Below are positions 34,501-47,076 of a DNA stretch of 63,318 bases, one piece after another. Position 1 is the first letter of the stretch; each line of letters starts with the position of its first letter. Source of the DNA: Ophiosphaerella korrae (Eukaryota > Ascomycota > Dothideomycetes > Pleosporales > Phaeosphaeriaceae). The stretch is from assembly GCA_028456385.1 (NCBI GenBank), contig JALNQF010000241.1, positions 1-63,318 on the forward strand, in the 5' to 3' direction. The notes below the pieces were generated by a model, which saw only the letters and a list, made by a program, of their open reading frames with translations, made no database searches and was not told the DNA's origin. The position numbers and the translations under genes are program-made.

Positions 34501-37500
34501 GAACTCCAACATGAGCTATAGAAGCACTCTCCAAAGACAAGAAGATACCTCCAAGTTGTTCGTTGACGGCTACACTTGCGTCAAGTTGTTGCACAGACGC
34601 GAGGGTAAGCAGCCCTGGCCGGTCATCATCCGGAAGGTACTTCGTGACTTTGGACAGCCGCGCCAACTCTGTCCCTAATGCTTCGAATATCTTCATTTGC
34701 TCAATGTCATCAATTCGGAGCTCGACATTGCCAACTTCGACGCGAAGGACTGAGCCTTTCCGACGTTGGCGTAGTAACGTATCAATGAGGATGTCCTCGT
34801 CATTTTCGTAGGGATCTTTGCTTGGTGTGATCATGGATATAAGTCGGCCGAGGTCTGTTTCTTCCGGAGCATAGAGGAAGTTGACTGTAGTGCCACGAAT
34901 ATTTACCAACAAAGGTGCACCTGCTTGAGCCCCATCCACGTAGGGGCCTGAAACTTGAACTTGCGAAACTTTCAGGCGTAAATTGCTTTCTCGCATCGCT
35001 ATCCGAACCGACGTGGTATTAAGGTTCACTGCACAAGTTCGACCTTTGAGAGTGAATGCTACTTCCCCAAATTGTACCTGAATCTTCGGTGCACTAGAGA
35101 CCACAACTGCTTGTGGGGCAGGTAATGGACTATCTCCAAAATGTACGCCGCGTGGCCGAGGTCGCTCAGGTGTGAGTACTGGGCTGTTAATCGTATTGGC
35201 AGAACTGATAGAACTGCTCAGCTCAAGGACTCCGCTAAATCCACCAAAGGAGCTGAGCGTATCGTCAAGCTTCTGTACATCAAGCAGGACTTGCACAGGG
35301 CGAGTGACAACTGCGATACGTTTGTCCTTCCCTTGCTCAAAGTCAATTTCGACGTCATTTTTCAGCTGCTCTGGCAAGACACTACCCGTCCGTCTAGAGC
35401 TTGGCCTTGGAGATTGGAAAGAGATGATATCTTGATCCAAAGAGGCCAAAACAAATCTACCGACTTGTAGCTTTGCCCTCGATTCATGTGGTCGAAATTG
35501 GCTACTCATCTGAATTGTCTCGCAGGTAATTCTCACAATGGCATCATGCGGACTGAGAGCTAGTGTCCGACCAGGTGTTTCACCAGTCAGAAGTGACTCA
35601 GCCATGACGTTTTCTAGCCATGATATGCCAACACGTTTGACAGAAACACTGAGATTGCTGGATGCCTCCTTCGATACCTTGGCTGGCTCAGGCGTGTCAG
35701 GGCCGCCACCAAGGGCAGCTAGTACTCGATTGAGCATTCCGTACATGATGCGACCGGTGGATATATCCAAGTGCCATGCCATTGAGCCAACTTCGATGCC
35801 GATGGAAGTAGAAGATGTGCGCTTCTGCTTTTGTTGTTCGGCCGCTGGCCCAGCTTGAACACCCTTCGCTGCAGGACGCCTTTGTGCTGAAGCTTCTATT
35901 GATGGCATTGGTGGCTTTCGCCTGTGCGTAGATGAATGGGCATAGTTCGAAAACGACCCTGGCATTTCGGCAAAGATTGAATCTTCTCCGAGGTTGGGTG
36001 GCTTAAAGTCCATACTTGAATTAGCAATGTTTGAGTCAAGCGTTTGGTCATTCCCATCTTCGTTTTCTAATCCAAGAGGAAACCAAACAGTGATCTCATC
36101 GATTGTAAGGAAGAGTTTTGCTTGCTTCCGGATGATAGCATGCGCAATCGGCGTCTGAGCTCGGTCATAATGAAGCGAAGAAGCCGCATTTTGGGGGCTG
36201 CCAGGACGCGGAGTCTCACAGCCATCGTCAACTTCAGGAAGCGGTGCGAGTATGCTACCGGTGATCATGTCCTCAGGTACCGAACTAGGGGTATCTGAAC
36301 TAGTGCTCTTGCTTGATGTCGACAATGAATCCCAACCCCCAGGGATATGTTGTTGGTGTGTTGAGGCAGTCCCGCTTATAGCACTCATGTACATGCTTTC
36401 TGCTTCATCGTGAGTGAACAATTGCGACTCTGCAAGATCTTGGCTTGCTTGGGGAGAGGATTGAGGCGATGAAAGAGTGCCACTATTCGAAACGGGAGGC
36501 TCTTCCGTCGCATGGTGCTGTGCGGCTACCAGATTGTCAGTCGGGGGCTCGAGGTGCTCTGATGTCATTGAAGCAGATTGCGAAGCGACTGCACTCGGGG
36601 GGTGAAACGATCTCCCAAGCGCAGATACAGTGGGGAGACCCGACATAGACGATTCGCTTTCAGGCACCGAGATTTGGCTGTCTTGAATGTGACTAGCATT
36701 ATCCGGCTCCCGGGTGTCCATCTCATCCTGATCTAATACATCATCAAACCTGGAATTGAGCATGTTATTCTGCAGAGCATATTCAAGTACGCCGTCATCA
36801 TCGTAGAGGATGCTGCTTCCCCCGAGATCCTGGATGGGTAGAGATTGATGAGACGGAGGGGGTGAGCCACCCTCGTAGGCTTCATTTAGACCGTCATCAG
36901 AGGAAGCGTCCGCGAATCGATCCTCATCTACAGTATGTATTGATGAGGTAAGGATAGGTTGCTCTGGAATTGATGCTACTGTGGCTACGCTGGATTCCTC
37001 GACTGCTTCAATGCTGGCTTCGTGAGTTGATGCTGTTATTGAGTTCATCATTCCGGTAGCGACCTCGTCTTCCAAGAGCGGCTCAGGTTCGAGTTCAGCT
37101 TGCGCCTCTAGGTTATGCTCAGGTTCAGATGTAGGTGTAGAATCAGCAGGTTGCTCTGATTGCGTAGAAAAATGACTCGATGATGGCTCATTGGGTTCTT
37201 TGTGGCTCATGGACAATTCAGATCTAGTAACTGTTGGCGAAGGTGGGTGTGATATCCTCGACATAGAAACGAAATTATCGGCATCTGATATCAAACGGGC
37301 ACATATATTCTCGATCCGCATCCTCCTCTTTCCAGAATTTGAGTTTAAGTCTTGTGAAGGTCCTGCAGATCCTATTTCTACCCGAGGATCCTGAGATGTA
37401 ACAGAGTCAATAGCGATGCGGTCTACGTGGAAGTTCAGCGATGCAGGTGATGCCTGAGCTGAGCTTGATATATCAGGTGTATCAGGCGAGAAATGGTCCT

Positions 37501-38259
37501 CCATCTCAACCTCGATGTTGTTAACGACAATGCTAAGCCGGTCAAGGGCAGTATTGAGCATATTTCGCAGGTAGGCTGGAAGGGCAAGAGGCGCTCCCAT
37601 ACCTGCCGAAGCCTCATCAAATCCATCGTCGTTTGAGGTTATGGAATCTTGAAGATACTCTGATCTTGATTCCAATTCTTGCTCAAGTTCCCGTATTTCC
37701 TCAGCAGGTTCGGCTCTGATGAATGAGTTTGCAAGCTCATCCACTGTCGGAACATGTTCGTCGTCATCCGAGGTGTCACCGAGATGGTCTCGAGAAAGAG
37801 GGGACGATAGCCGCCGCCGCGGCGAGGAGCGAGACCGCGGCGATGATCGCGAATTTGTAGCTGGCTGACCCGTCCCCTCTTCGTTATCTATCAATATAGC
37901 CTGCAGCTGTATACCGTCCACCTCTATCGAAATCTGGGGTACGCCGAAGTCGAGGACAAAGGTTACTCGGAGTAGGGAGGCCCGTGCTCTGGACAAATGG
38001 ATCTCTGGGGGCAATTTCAAGTGTAATAGTGCTACGAGTTTCTAAACACGTGACATCAGTATGGCATCCCGGTTCAATAGCTTTGATCTATACACACCTT
38101 TACGTGAAGCCCGACATCCCGGACCTCGAGCGTGGTCCTCTTCCCAACGTCTACGCTCACAAAATCGGCCGGGTCTTTGTCGAGTATGTCAATATGCCGT
38201 AGCCCGTAAAGAAGAAGCTTCTTGCCGATGGAGCTCGAGAGGGCCGAGAGGAAGGCCAT
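31587..38259 (-). CDS. ATG2: autophagy-related protein 2 (Atg2), lipid transfer protein
   Basis: Three exons (38259-38098, 38041-31670, 31604-31587) give 2183 aa, normal for fungal Atg2. Exon 1 encodes the chorein start (LSALSSSIGKKLLLYGLRHIDILDKD ... EVRDVGLHVK), joined to KLVALLHLKLPPEIHL. The CAD motif characteristic of Atg2 lies near residues 1655-1700 ([21 protein letters not shown]). The conserved C-terminal region reads VVRPLVNVGSGMRDLVVVPM ... RDGRIVRSLQKG. A micro-exon of 18 bp supplies the terminal KYKSY, matching the IEDKYK ending of the family; without it the frame runs on into a spurious hydrophobic tail. Atg2 bridges the ER and the growing phagophore and moves phospholipids together with Atg9 and Atg18. 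A Ser/Glu-rich, presumably disordered stretch covers about residues 80-700. Confidence 0.97.
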
Positions 38260-39008
38260 GGCGATTGTTGAGGCTTGTGTTCTTCTGACTGTTCCTTTGG
38301 CTGTGTAGATGGTAGATCAAGCCCCTACCGCTGGATCGATAATGGCTCCATAGGTGATATTGTTGGACGCACAGTCCTAGGTAGGTTTCGGGCTTGAAGC
38401 GCACGATTCACTCTCTGGAACGGATACAGCCACTTAGTGCAGAGGGTTGGTCGTTTCTGAACCGTGGTTCGAATAAGAGCAGCTAAACGTGCTTCAAGCG
38501 TTTGCGATGCAGCACTTCACGGAGAGTGTGGCAAGAGACAGCGTCTTGTTGTACGTAGGCAGGTCACGGGAAAATCTTAGAGTAAAGGCAGAGTGGCCGT
38601 TAGGTTGGCATGGGCACAACGCAGATGATGCGTGATGCCATAGCGCGCACCAGGCCGCCACGTCCCCACGCGACTGATCACCCCGCTAGACCACCTTGTT
38701 AACCAATCGATAAGGCAGGCATCAGGAAGAGGGCAAGACTGAGCAACTGACCCAACGAAACAGTGGAAATGCGGCAGCCATACTTCTTGTCGGACAACTA
38801 CTAAGAAAGTCCGCAATGGAAGTTTATTTGTTTAGAAACGCAAGTTCTGTCGCCATCAGCTCTGAGCCGTGGACCGAAGGCTGCATTACGTCAGCCTGCA
38901 CTAGTATCTTTTAGGAAGGAAAGTCTCGGGGGTCACCGAAGCCAACCTTTGCTGCCTAACACGTAAATTTCTTCATCTGCACCTGTTAGCTATATGATTC
39001 CGATAAAG
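38260..39008. other. divergent promoter region of ATG2 and adenosine deaminase
   Basis: About 750 bp shared by two divergent genes. No coding sequence or clear regulatory motif was identified. An in-frame upstream ATG at 38994 could extend the deaminase by five residues. Confidence 0.45.
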
Positions 39009-40897
39009 ATGGCAGCACAAAGTACTGAAGATGTTGAGGCATGGGCGCACGCTGAAGGTGTCCCTAGCCATTCCGACCCACTCATCCAAAAATACCATTC
39101 GGGAAGAGATGCATTAGTCGCGCAGGAGAAGAAACAACGAAGTGGTTGGTGAACCCAAAGTGATCTTTCTGGCCCGTTGTATTTCGCCTGACCACACTCA
39201 GACCACCTTTTCCGGCAAAATCTTTCGCCAATGGCACAGGAAGCGTGTGCCATAGTCTCCCAAATCAGGTTCCAAGAGCAGCAGACGCTGTGGACTAAAG
39301 AATATGAAGATAGTCTACTTACCGACCATGTTGATGTGTTTCCGGGCATGATGTTCTCACTGGCCAAGGATCGCATGGAAAAAAGCAAGCTGTGGCAGAT
39401 TATCAAGAAAATGCCCAAGGGCGCGTTACTGCACTGTCATTTAGAAGCCATGGTGGACCTCGACTGGGCACTAGAAGAAGCATTCAACACCGAAGGTATG
39501 TGTATAATCTCTAGTGGACCAATCATTACAGAACATCAACTGCGAAAGACTGGTTTCTCTTTTACATACTCGAAAGTTGCGAAAGATTCTCTCTCTGTTT
39601 GGACTGAGGAATATACTGCCAATACCCCAATTCCCCTTGATACGGCTGCATCCAGTTTCCCAAGTGGTGGCAAAACTGGCTTCATTGAGTGGATCCACAG
39701 TCGCGTCACCATCACTGCATCAGAACATCTCTCCCATCATGAAGGCCCTAACGAAATATGGCGCAAATTCATTTCATGTTTCCCCATCCTTGGTTCACTA
39801 ATCTACTATGAACCCATCTTCCGCAAATTCGTGCGCAGGATGTGTAAGCAGTTGCTGGATGATGGCGTATACTATGTTGACATGCGTTCTGCGTTCTATA
39901 CCCCGTACAGAAGTATAGGAAAGGAAAACTGGGACGATGACTATTTCAACATGCTCTCACATATGAAGGATGAGATTGAGGACTTCAAAAAGAGTGAAGA
40001 AGGAAGGGAGTTCTGGGGTGCCAGAATGATCTGGACCACGGTTCGAAAGTCTAACAAGAAGCAAGTTGTTGAAAGTAGGTTTCTCTCACTTACTCATCAC
40101 CGTAATAGTACCAATATTCTCGTATCATTGGTTGAGGCTCACCTGCAGCTATTTCTCTATACTAACACTTTCCAGGCATGAAACAGTGCATCGACATGAA
40201 GCTCGAATTCCCCTCCCTTATCGCCGGCTACGATCTAGTAGGCCAGGAAGACCTCGGTCGCCCGCTAGCCGACCTCATCCCAGAGCTCTTTTGGTTCCGC
40301 AAAGCCTGCGCAGAATCAGGCGTCGACATTCCCTTCTTCTTCCACGCTGGCGAAACGCTTGGCGACGGCGACTCGGTCGACAAAAACCTCTTCGACGCCA
40401 TCTTGCTCGGCACCCGACGTATCGGCCATGGATTCAGTCTGTACAAACACCCGCTGCTGATTGATATGGTCAAGGAGAAGAAGATCCTGGTCGAGAGTTG
40501 CCCAGTTTCAAACGAAGTGTTGAGGCTGTGCAGTTCCATCATGGCGAATCCTCTTCCTGCGCTTTTGGCGCGTGGCGTTCCGTGCTCGCTGTGTAATGAC
40601 GACCCTACTATTCTTGGTCAAGGCGTATCAGGCATGTCGCACGATTTTTGGCAGGCGCTACAAGGCTGGGAGAACCTGGGGCTTGAGGGTCTTGGTAGTC
40701 TAGCAGAGAACAGCGTGAGGTGGGCCAGCCTAAAAGACTATAATGCGAAGGAATGGACGCAGGATATCAAAGACGGAGGCACGGGTAAGGGGATTAGGGC
40801 TATAAGGTTGAAGGAGTGGATGAAGAGGTGGGAGGAGTATTGTGCCTGGATCGTGGAGGAGTATGGGGTGGATGAGAATCTCGAGCTAGAGAAGTGA
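39009..40897 (+). CDS. adenosine deaminase-like enzyme (ADGF/CECR1 type)
   Basis: Three exons (39009-39144, 39202-40074, 40176-40897) give 576 aa. Introns are 57 bp (GTTGGT donor) and 101 bp. Joins read KKQRS-DHLFRQNLSP and KKQVVES-MKQCIDMKLEF. Zinc and catalytic motifs of the adenosine deaminase fold are in place: LLHCHLEAM (His123, His125), FFHAGET (catalytic Glu), RIGHGFSL, ESCPVSNEVL and CNDDPTILG (Asp). Length and layout fit the ADGF/CECR1-like branch rather than the short cytosolic form. Unlike animal ADGF, no signal peptide is visible, so the protein is probably intracellular. The expected reaction is adenosine to inosine in purine salvage, although the substrate could differ. ATG at 38994 is an alternative start. 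Confidence 0.93.
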
Positions 40898-42197
40898 GTG
40901 GCATGTCAAATGGACAATGGCTGCGATAAGTAGATACTAAAGATCTAATTGGTGTTTATGTCCAGTGTCTCGACGTTGGATCAATTTCATCCTAACATAC
41001 ATTCCCTCTCGCGGCACAAACACATCTTTTGACTTGGACTTGCGTTTTACACAATATTCTCACTCGTCCTGACCAACTACATCGGCATGCACTCTCGACA
41101 AATGATCAACCATCTTATCTCTCCTTGTAAACACCTCGCCGGCCCCTTTCTTGCTCCGATCACAACCCGCAACCGGGCACCAAAATTGCGGCTTTTTGCC
41201 TGCTATCCTATGCTTGCCAGCATAATGCCGTTTGATTTCCGTGAGGCGACTGAACGTCTTGTTGGAGCAGGCTAGATCCTGGCATCTCTACTGATCCTGG
41301 CCCGTTTCGCTGTTGACTAGAATCATGCCGATGACGACATGCCGAGGGCGTTTCGGCAAGCTCTGGGTAGTAGTTGATAATGTGTCTTGGAAGGAGGTAT
41401 TCGTCGAGTGGGAATCTGGTACATCGATGTTGCGGTTCGCGTTGTGGTATGATGGAGGATTCTGAAGCTCGGGGATAGAGGGTACCAGACTGTGAAAAGG
41501 TGCAGCAGTAATATTGTGTTGTGTTTGAAGACCATTCGATGTGACACTCATAAATGGCGGATCGGCGGTCGGAGAGGAATGTCGGAAATCTGTTCGTGGC
41601 AACGAGTCAACATATTGCTATCTTCAGCAGTTAGGTCCGTATATCACGTACATCCATTCCGAGGCATCCATCCTGATATTAGGCTGCAGGCCGCAGCTGC
41701 GCGAGCGCGCAAGCCGGCAAGGCCAGGGGCTCGGAGGGCCCTCGAACAATATATACTGTTCTACTCGAATAATCAACGTTGTTGATTATTCGAACCTTTT
41801 TGGTTGTTTTGTCGTAGTGGAGTAGAGCTGCGCTTTAACACCTGAGACATCCATTCTGATGGTACTCATTCTGATGGTAAACTTACCATTTCAACCACCG
41901 TAAACACAATGACTCAAATTCTCCAATCTGACATGCGATAATTTGTTGACAGAAACATCTGTCATTGCTATCCATGCCCTATAAGCATCAACCTTTGCCC
42001 TGCGCAAAAGTTAATTTTATAATCCGAGAATCAAAGAACATACTCATACGTATGGACCGGATGTTGGTTGGCATCGCCGTGAGGTAATTTTTTTGGAACA
42101 ATGTCTCACAGGTGCATTTCATTTTTATGCTTACTTTTGACAGGACCTTCCAAGAGGAGAGGCGTAGATATTCTGTAGGACCAACAGCAACGCAGTC
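40898..42197. other. intergenic with one perfect palindrome
   Basis: 1.3 kb without a recognised gene. A GC-rich patch at 41690-41750 is followed by an AT-rich hairpin (listed separately). Frames on both strands are short. Confidence 0.45.
41765..41793. repeat. perfect inverted repeat, 13-bp arms
   Basis: The arm TCGAATAATCAAC is followed by a 3-base GTT spacer and its exact reverse complement. It can form a 13-bp hairpin. It may be a transposon-end hairpin, a protein-binding palindrome or chance; no flanking element was recognised. Confidence 0.6.
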
Positions 42198-42353
42198 TCA
42201 CTTGGTTAGTGAAGAGATCGCTTTGTGCGTCCCAGGCTCAATACCTGCGATTTTAGGAATTTTCGATCTAAAATAATCGCAGAGTTCGCTTCCTTGGTTT
42301 GGGTCGTGGGAAGGAGTAGGGAAGCTGAAGTCTTCGGCGTTGGAAGCAGACAT
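42198..42353 (-). CDS. possible small gene or first exon
   Basis: From ATG at 42353 the frame runs 51 codons (MSASNAEDFSFPTPSHDPNQ ...). The composition looks protein-like, and a GTATTG donor-like site lies at about 42248 with a CTAAC motif downstream, so it could be the first exon of a spliced gene. No homology is recognised. Confidence 0.25.
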   Translation of the reverse strand: MSASNAEDFSFPTPSHDPNQGSELCDYFRSKIPKIAGIEPGTHKAISSLTK

Positions 42354-42773
42354 GCTGTCTTGAGAGGTGAAGTTGTAATTGCCGTCAAGTGAAATATTAG
42401 AATAGGGCGTTTCGCGACTGTGTATATAAAGATATGAAAATATAAGATGAGATTGATCTTCTAGAGTTAGGAATGACGACTGCTTTATAATAACGTGCAC
42501 AGCTGACGTGTGCAAATGTTGCCCTACAAAAGGCTTGCCCTACCTGCAAGGGCACGGACAGTGCAAGCCACACCGGAGCGCCAACGCATCAATTCTTACA
42601 AAACCTGGGTACACGGCGGAAGGTAGGACGGGGAATGGGGCTGTATGCACCACTCCAGGAGTACTCGAATCGTATAAGGCTGTAACTAAAGGAAAGCAAC
42701 GCTTACCTAAGTAATCAGCTTTGAGAACCACCAGACATGACAACAGTGCAAAACGCCATTCAATAGGAAGAAA
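42354..42773. other. intergenic
   Basis: The region lies upstream of the small frame and holds the 3' region of the gene that ends at 42774. Nothing further is recognised. Confidence 0.4.
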
Positions 42774-43271
42774 TCATCTCTCTCCAACACCCCATATATA
42801 CCCCCCATAATACCTCCCATAATTGCCCATCCACGTGGCTTTGTAGCCTGCAAGGGCCTCACGTATGCCTGCCAAGAACTCTTCAGACTTCTCGTTGTCC
42901 TCAGCCGAAGACGATGAAGGAAAGAACTTTGCTTTGATGATGTTGAACCAGAAGGTTGATTCGACTGTGGCCATCAATCCAAGGCCAGCGTAGATGGTGT
43001 AGCGAACTGCTGGGTGGGCAGTGCGGACTTCTTTGAAGACATTAAAAGAGGGCAGAGATGGATTCTCAGGGGTAACCGAGGGTTTCTTCGAGGGTACTGG
43101 AGGGGAGGATTGCGAGGATTTGGAGGTTCTTGATGAGTGGAAGGTACGAAATAGTATCGTGCGTTTGGAATCGATTGGTATGGACGTTGTGATGCATATT
43201 GGGGATTTTAGAGAATCTGAAATGATTTTTTTATGTAGTTTTGGACTTGTAAGAATACTTCTGGCTGACAT
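42774..43271 (-). CDS. small mitochondrial-type membrane protein, unknown
   Basis: A single exon of 165 aa with an ATG start. The N-terminal about 60 residues are rich in Ser, Lys, Arg and Thr with almost no acids (MSARSILTSPKLHKK ... RTFHSSRTSKSSQSS). The RTFHSSR stretch is typical of fungal mitochondrial presequences. One hydrophobic segment (AVRYTIYAGLGLMATVESTFWFNII, about residues 93-117) is a probable transmembrane helix. The C-terminal portion (YKATWMGNYGRYYGGYIWGVGER) is aromatic and glycine-rich. This suggests an inner-membrane or intermembrane-space protein. No named family is recognised. Confidence 0.75.
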   Translation of the reverse strand: MSARSILTSPKLHKKIISDSLKSPICITTSIPIDSKRTILFRTFHSSRTSKSSQSSPPVPSKKPSVTPENPSLPSFNVFKEVRTAHPAVRYTIYAGLGLMATVESTFWFNIIKAKFFPSSSSAEDNEKSEEFLAGIREALAGYKATWMGNYGRYYGGYIWGVGER

Positions 43272-44331
43272 CTTCGTCGTATGGTTCGATGTTTCAAGAT
43301 TGTGCGAAGGATATGGTCATGTGACTTGAATTGAAGAATGAGACCAAGTGTTGCCTCTGTCAAGAGGTGCTGCAATATAACTTCAAGTTATATAGTTACT
43401 TGATTTCGATCCATATATGTAAAAATAAAGCACTCTGTCGCTGCCTGCCTCAGGTCTCCCACTCATGTAATGTGCCAAGCATCACTGTCCACTTTGGGCT
43501 TAAAATTGCGAATTGGGAATGACATAAGCAGGAGCTGCAGCCAGTTGGCCAAATATGGAATTTCGACTAGCAAACGCATAAAGTTTGGCGTGAAAATAAG
43601 ACACGCAGGGCCCAATGACGAGTGTGCGAAAGATAACCGTGCCTCGAGGCGATGATATTTGTTGAGTGTGTGTTGTGCAAGGTCTTACCGCTCTCTTCGC
43701 TTCGCATGCCGTTCTACAGCGTGAATTTCAACAAAAATGTGAAAGAAGAGTCTGTTGATTACTGCCAAAAGATAGGGGAATGGATAACTTGGCCCTAAGA
43801 TTGCGCATTAGAGCTGTGGGTGAGCAATCTCAGGATTTTCACGCCAACCCGAACAGAGCACCGTTGACGTGGGGTCTTCAGTCATGGGATTTGGGTGACA
43901 GACGGCGCAGGGAGCGATAGAGTGGTGAACACATGGCCAGGCATACGTGTGAGCCAGCGAGCAGATGGTGTGTGCCTCTGAAACAAAACAGGGAAATTTG
44001 GAACCAGCGCGTTCATAAACACGGTGGCTGGTCTGGTGGGGAAGACTGAACAGCGACAGACGGGGATCAGATGGCCTGTAGCCCTGCTTAGCGCACTCAA
44101 GCCTCACAGTCCGTTCTGTCAGGAACGCGCAGTAGCACAACATCAACACTCACTCACTCCCTTTGATGCCCAAGCCCACACTCAACAACCGCAACACCGC
44201 ACAACCACGGCCGAGTATGAACAGTGCTGACAACACCGTGGCATCGCCTCTCGCATTCTTCCCTTTTGGCAGCACGGCGAGAGCCATAATATATTTACCG
44301 CTGCCTGCCCCGCCGTCAAGCACCTAATTCC
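43272..44331. other. divergent intergenic region
   Basis: About 1 kb between the mitochondrial-type gene (minus) and the coiled-coil gene (plus), holding both promoters. No additional gene or repeat was identified. Confidence 0.45.
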
Positions 44332-46655
44332 ATGGAGACAAGCAGTGCCGGCAACACTCCAGGGCCGCGATGTTGCTGTGGGAGCCCCGACTGTGTCTTT
44401 CTAGCCCACAATGGACGTCTCCTCGAAGGGCTAGAGCACAATGTGAACAAAGCGGCACAACTGGGTCAAGTGCGTATATTCCACCCACGGCGTCAGCGCC
44501 GCTAACATCCGCCCGTTAGGCTCTCCTCATACGCCACGAAGCCTACGTTGCCGATTCAGTTTGTGAACGCAGGCAAATGGTCGACACTATCGAGAGGCTG
44601 GAGAAGGAGAAGCTGGAGCTCGAGGCGAAGAACGCCCAGACTATCAAAGCAAACCGTGACCTCCTGGACCGGTTAGAGCGCCTCAATGATGCTGTCACCG
44701 AATCTGATGCCCATATTCAGGCCCTCACTGACACACTACGGTCAACCGAGGAAGAGCTAGAACGCCTAATCTCTCTGGCTGCAAAGACACAACTATTGGA
44801 ACGGCAGCTGATCGACCTGGAAAAGGAGCAATCGCAGCTGCAAAGCACTTATGACGCCAAACTCGTGGATGAGCGCACTGCCGTTCAACGATGGAGGCAG
44901 GCCGAACGAACGATAGGAAATCTCCAAGACCAGATTGATCGCATCGAGAAAGAAGCGCGCGAAGAACGACAGCGTCATACTGAAGTCGTCGCACGCATGG
45001 AGAGGAGGATGGCGGTCGAAGGCGAACTGAACACGGCAGCTGGACGTCTCAAGGCAAAGGCAGGGTATGATAGGGGTGGTACAAATGTCGTTTCGCATTT
45101 CGTCAAGGACATTCTACTCGACAATGCCAACTTGCAACACGGTATACTGGAACTGAAAGAAATGCTTGTGAACTCGAACGAGGAGGTGGAGAGACTTCGC
45201 GATCAACTGAGAATCCACCAACCTATTTCTTCATCGCCAGCGGACAACGTCTCTACGCCTACACTTCAGAAAGAGCTTGAAATGGAACCTGAACACTCTA
45301 TGAACCAGGAATTGCATATCCACCACCACTACCACGGTCCAAAGACGTCAAAGAACGCACCTAAAACACAACCCTCGAGGCGGCCGAAGAAGAAGCGATT
45401 CAATCTCACACCAACTCACTTCGACCCGCCTCCACAACTCGATCGTTCCTCGACAGCTGCTATCCTGACTCAAACTGCGGTTACTGTGCCCAACACTCAT
45501 CGTTGGTCTCAAGCAACAACTCTCACTACCGGCTCTGTTCCAGGCTCACCAGTTTCCGACTCCCATCGTGGTTCCGTGTATGATCGAGTTTTCAGCGATG
45601 TTGCCTATGATTCGTCACGGCCAACAAGTCCCCCAGACTCGATTGATCTTCATTCACCCATGTTTGGCCCTACCAAATCTAATGACTACTACCGCGACCC
45701 GGAAATGACGCCTCGCCATCATCGCCGCAGATCCTCTGGTCTCAAACCGACTTTCCTCTCGACAATTCGCAGCGTAAGCACGCCAATATTAATGATGAAC
45801 AAGAGCAGTCCTACAACCGCTTTTGTATCAGCTGTAAGCCCTGCCAACTCTCTCGCCAACGATATTTTCACTCTATCGCCTTTCTTAGGGCCTCAGCCAC
45901 AGGCCGCGATACCAGAAGAGACAGAAGAGTCGTCTAACTCTACACCTGAGCCATCTACTCTTGCCTCGCCATGCTCATCAAGATTCGAACCTGATGATAT
46001 TGTTTCACCTCTGACGCAGATGCGTCCAACGCTTCGCCGCCCCGCTTCTCACGAATCTCTCATATCGGTATCAGGCATGGATATCCATACTTTGCAGTCT
46101 CGCCCTTCACAAATATTATACTCATCCTCACCACGTTTCTCTACGCCTGGTGGTGCTGGGTCAGCGGGCCCAGAGCTGACCCCGTGGACCGCTACAGCTC
46201 ATGGAAACTTGTCTCGAAGAATAGTGGATAGCAGTTCGCTCAATCGTTCTCTCCTGTACTCCACCATTGCAAATCAAAAACGTGGACTACGAAAGAGCGA
46301 CGGCCCTCCATCTACCACTAGCACCGGTGTCGGCATTGGCAAGAAAGTCGGCGGTTGGGTCTTTGGCAAATGGGGCGCCACGCCAGCCCCGGCCCCAACT
46401 CCGACCCCGGAATCAACACGCCCTACATCCTCAAACTCACAGCAAACGCAATCCTCCCAAAGCACCACGACATCTGATCCGTTGAAAAAAGACAAGGCCG
46501 CCGACCGCCCCGCCACCAAGCTCCGCCCCTCTGGCGTTAACCAAAACGGCCCCATCTGGGGCTTCTTCGACGTACCCGAAGTTCCCACCAAAGTCGTCGT
46601 GCAAGACTATGATGCCGATGCCCTGGGCGAAGCTTTAGCAGAAGGAACCACATAG
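44332..46655 (+). CDS. coiled-coil protein with N-terminal Cys motif, fungal-conserved
   Basis: Two exons (44332-44469, 44520-46655) give 757 aa. The 50-bp intron has a GCTAAC branch motif and joins AAQLGQ-ALLIRHEAYVADS. Exon 1 carries a compact Cys cluster (PRCCCGSPDCVFLAHN, about 12-27) that could bind a metal. Residues about 35-215 are heptad-rich coiled coil (ERLEKEKLELEAK ... DRIEKEAREERQR). The remainder is Ser/Thr/Pro-rich and probably disordered, with a His-rich HIHHHYHG and basic PSRRPKKKR. A conserved C-terminal block reads GPIWGFFDVPEVPTKVVVQDYDADALGEAL. A cytoskeletal or scaffold role is plausible but unproven. Confidence 0.85.
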
Positions 46656-47076
46656 TTATTTTTCTTACATGTTTACTCGCATGCCATGCATCTACGATCA
46701 TTTTTCAGCCCCATTTTTTTATCTCATCTTGCATAGCGTTGCGTTGTTATTTTGTCTACTCGTTGATGGCTTTATGATTAGATTGTGCATGTTATGAGCC
46801 GGGAGAAAACTGCTGCGGAGATACCCCCTACGCCGTGCGGTATTCTTTTTTTTTTAGTTTGGGATGGGTCTAGTTGGGTTGGATGGAATGGAATTGGTAA
46901 ATAACGAAATTAACTACGGAATAACATATAGGTCAATACTCTGCCTTGTATATTTTTTTGGCGTCCTCGTTTATTCACTCGTTCCTCTGAATATCGTGAT
47001 AGTTCATTACATGTATTCCTTTGAGCGTTTCCATATTCCCAGGCTTTCAAATTCGAATGTGAACTTAATTGTTGGA
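46656..47076. other. convergent 3' intergenic region
   Basis: 3' regions of the coiled-coil gene and the ankyrin-retropepsin gene, with a T10 run near 46847-46856. No other feature is seen. Confidence 0.4.

Noticed and set aside
39495..39530. Possible 36-bp intron (GTATGT...CAG) inside the adenosine deaminase exon 2
   Set aside because: Too short for a fungal intron, and the unspliced sequence TEGMCII matches the family pattern better.
41785..41800. tRNA B-box-like TTCGAA motif on the minus strand
   Set aside because: It is one arm of the palindrome. No acceptor stem, D arm or anticodon arm can be drawn around it.
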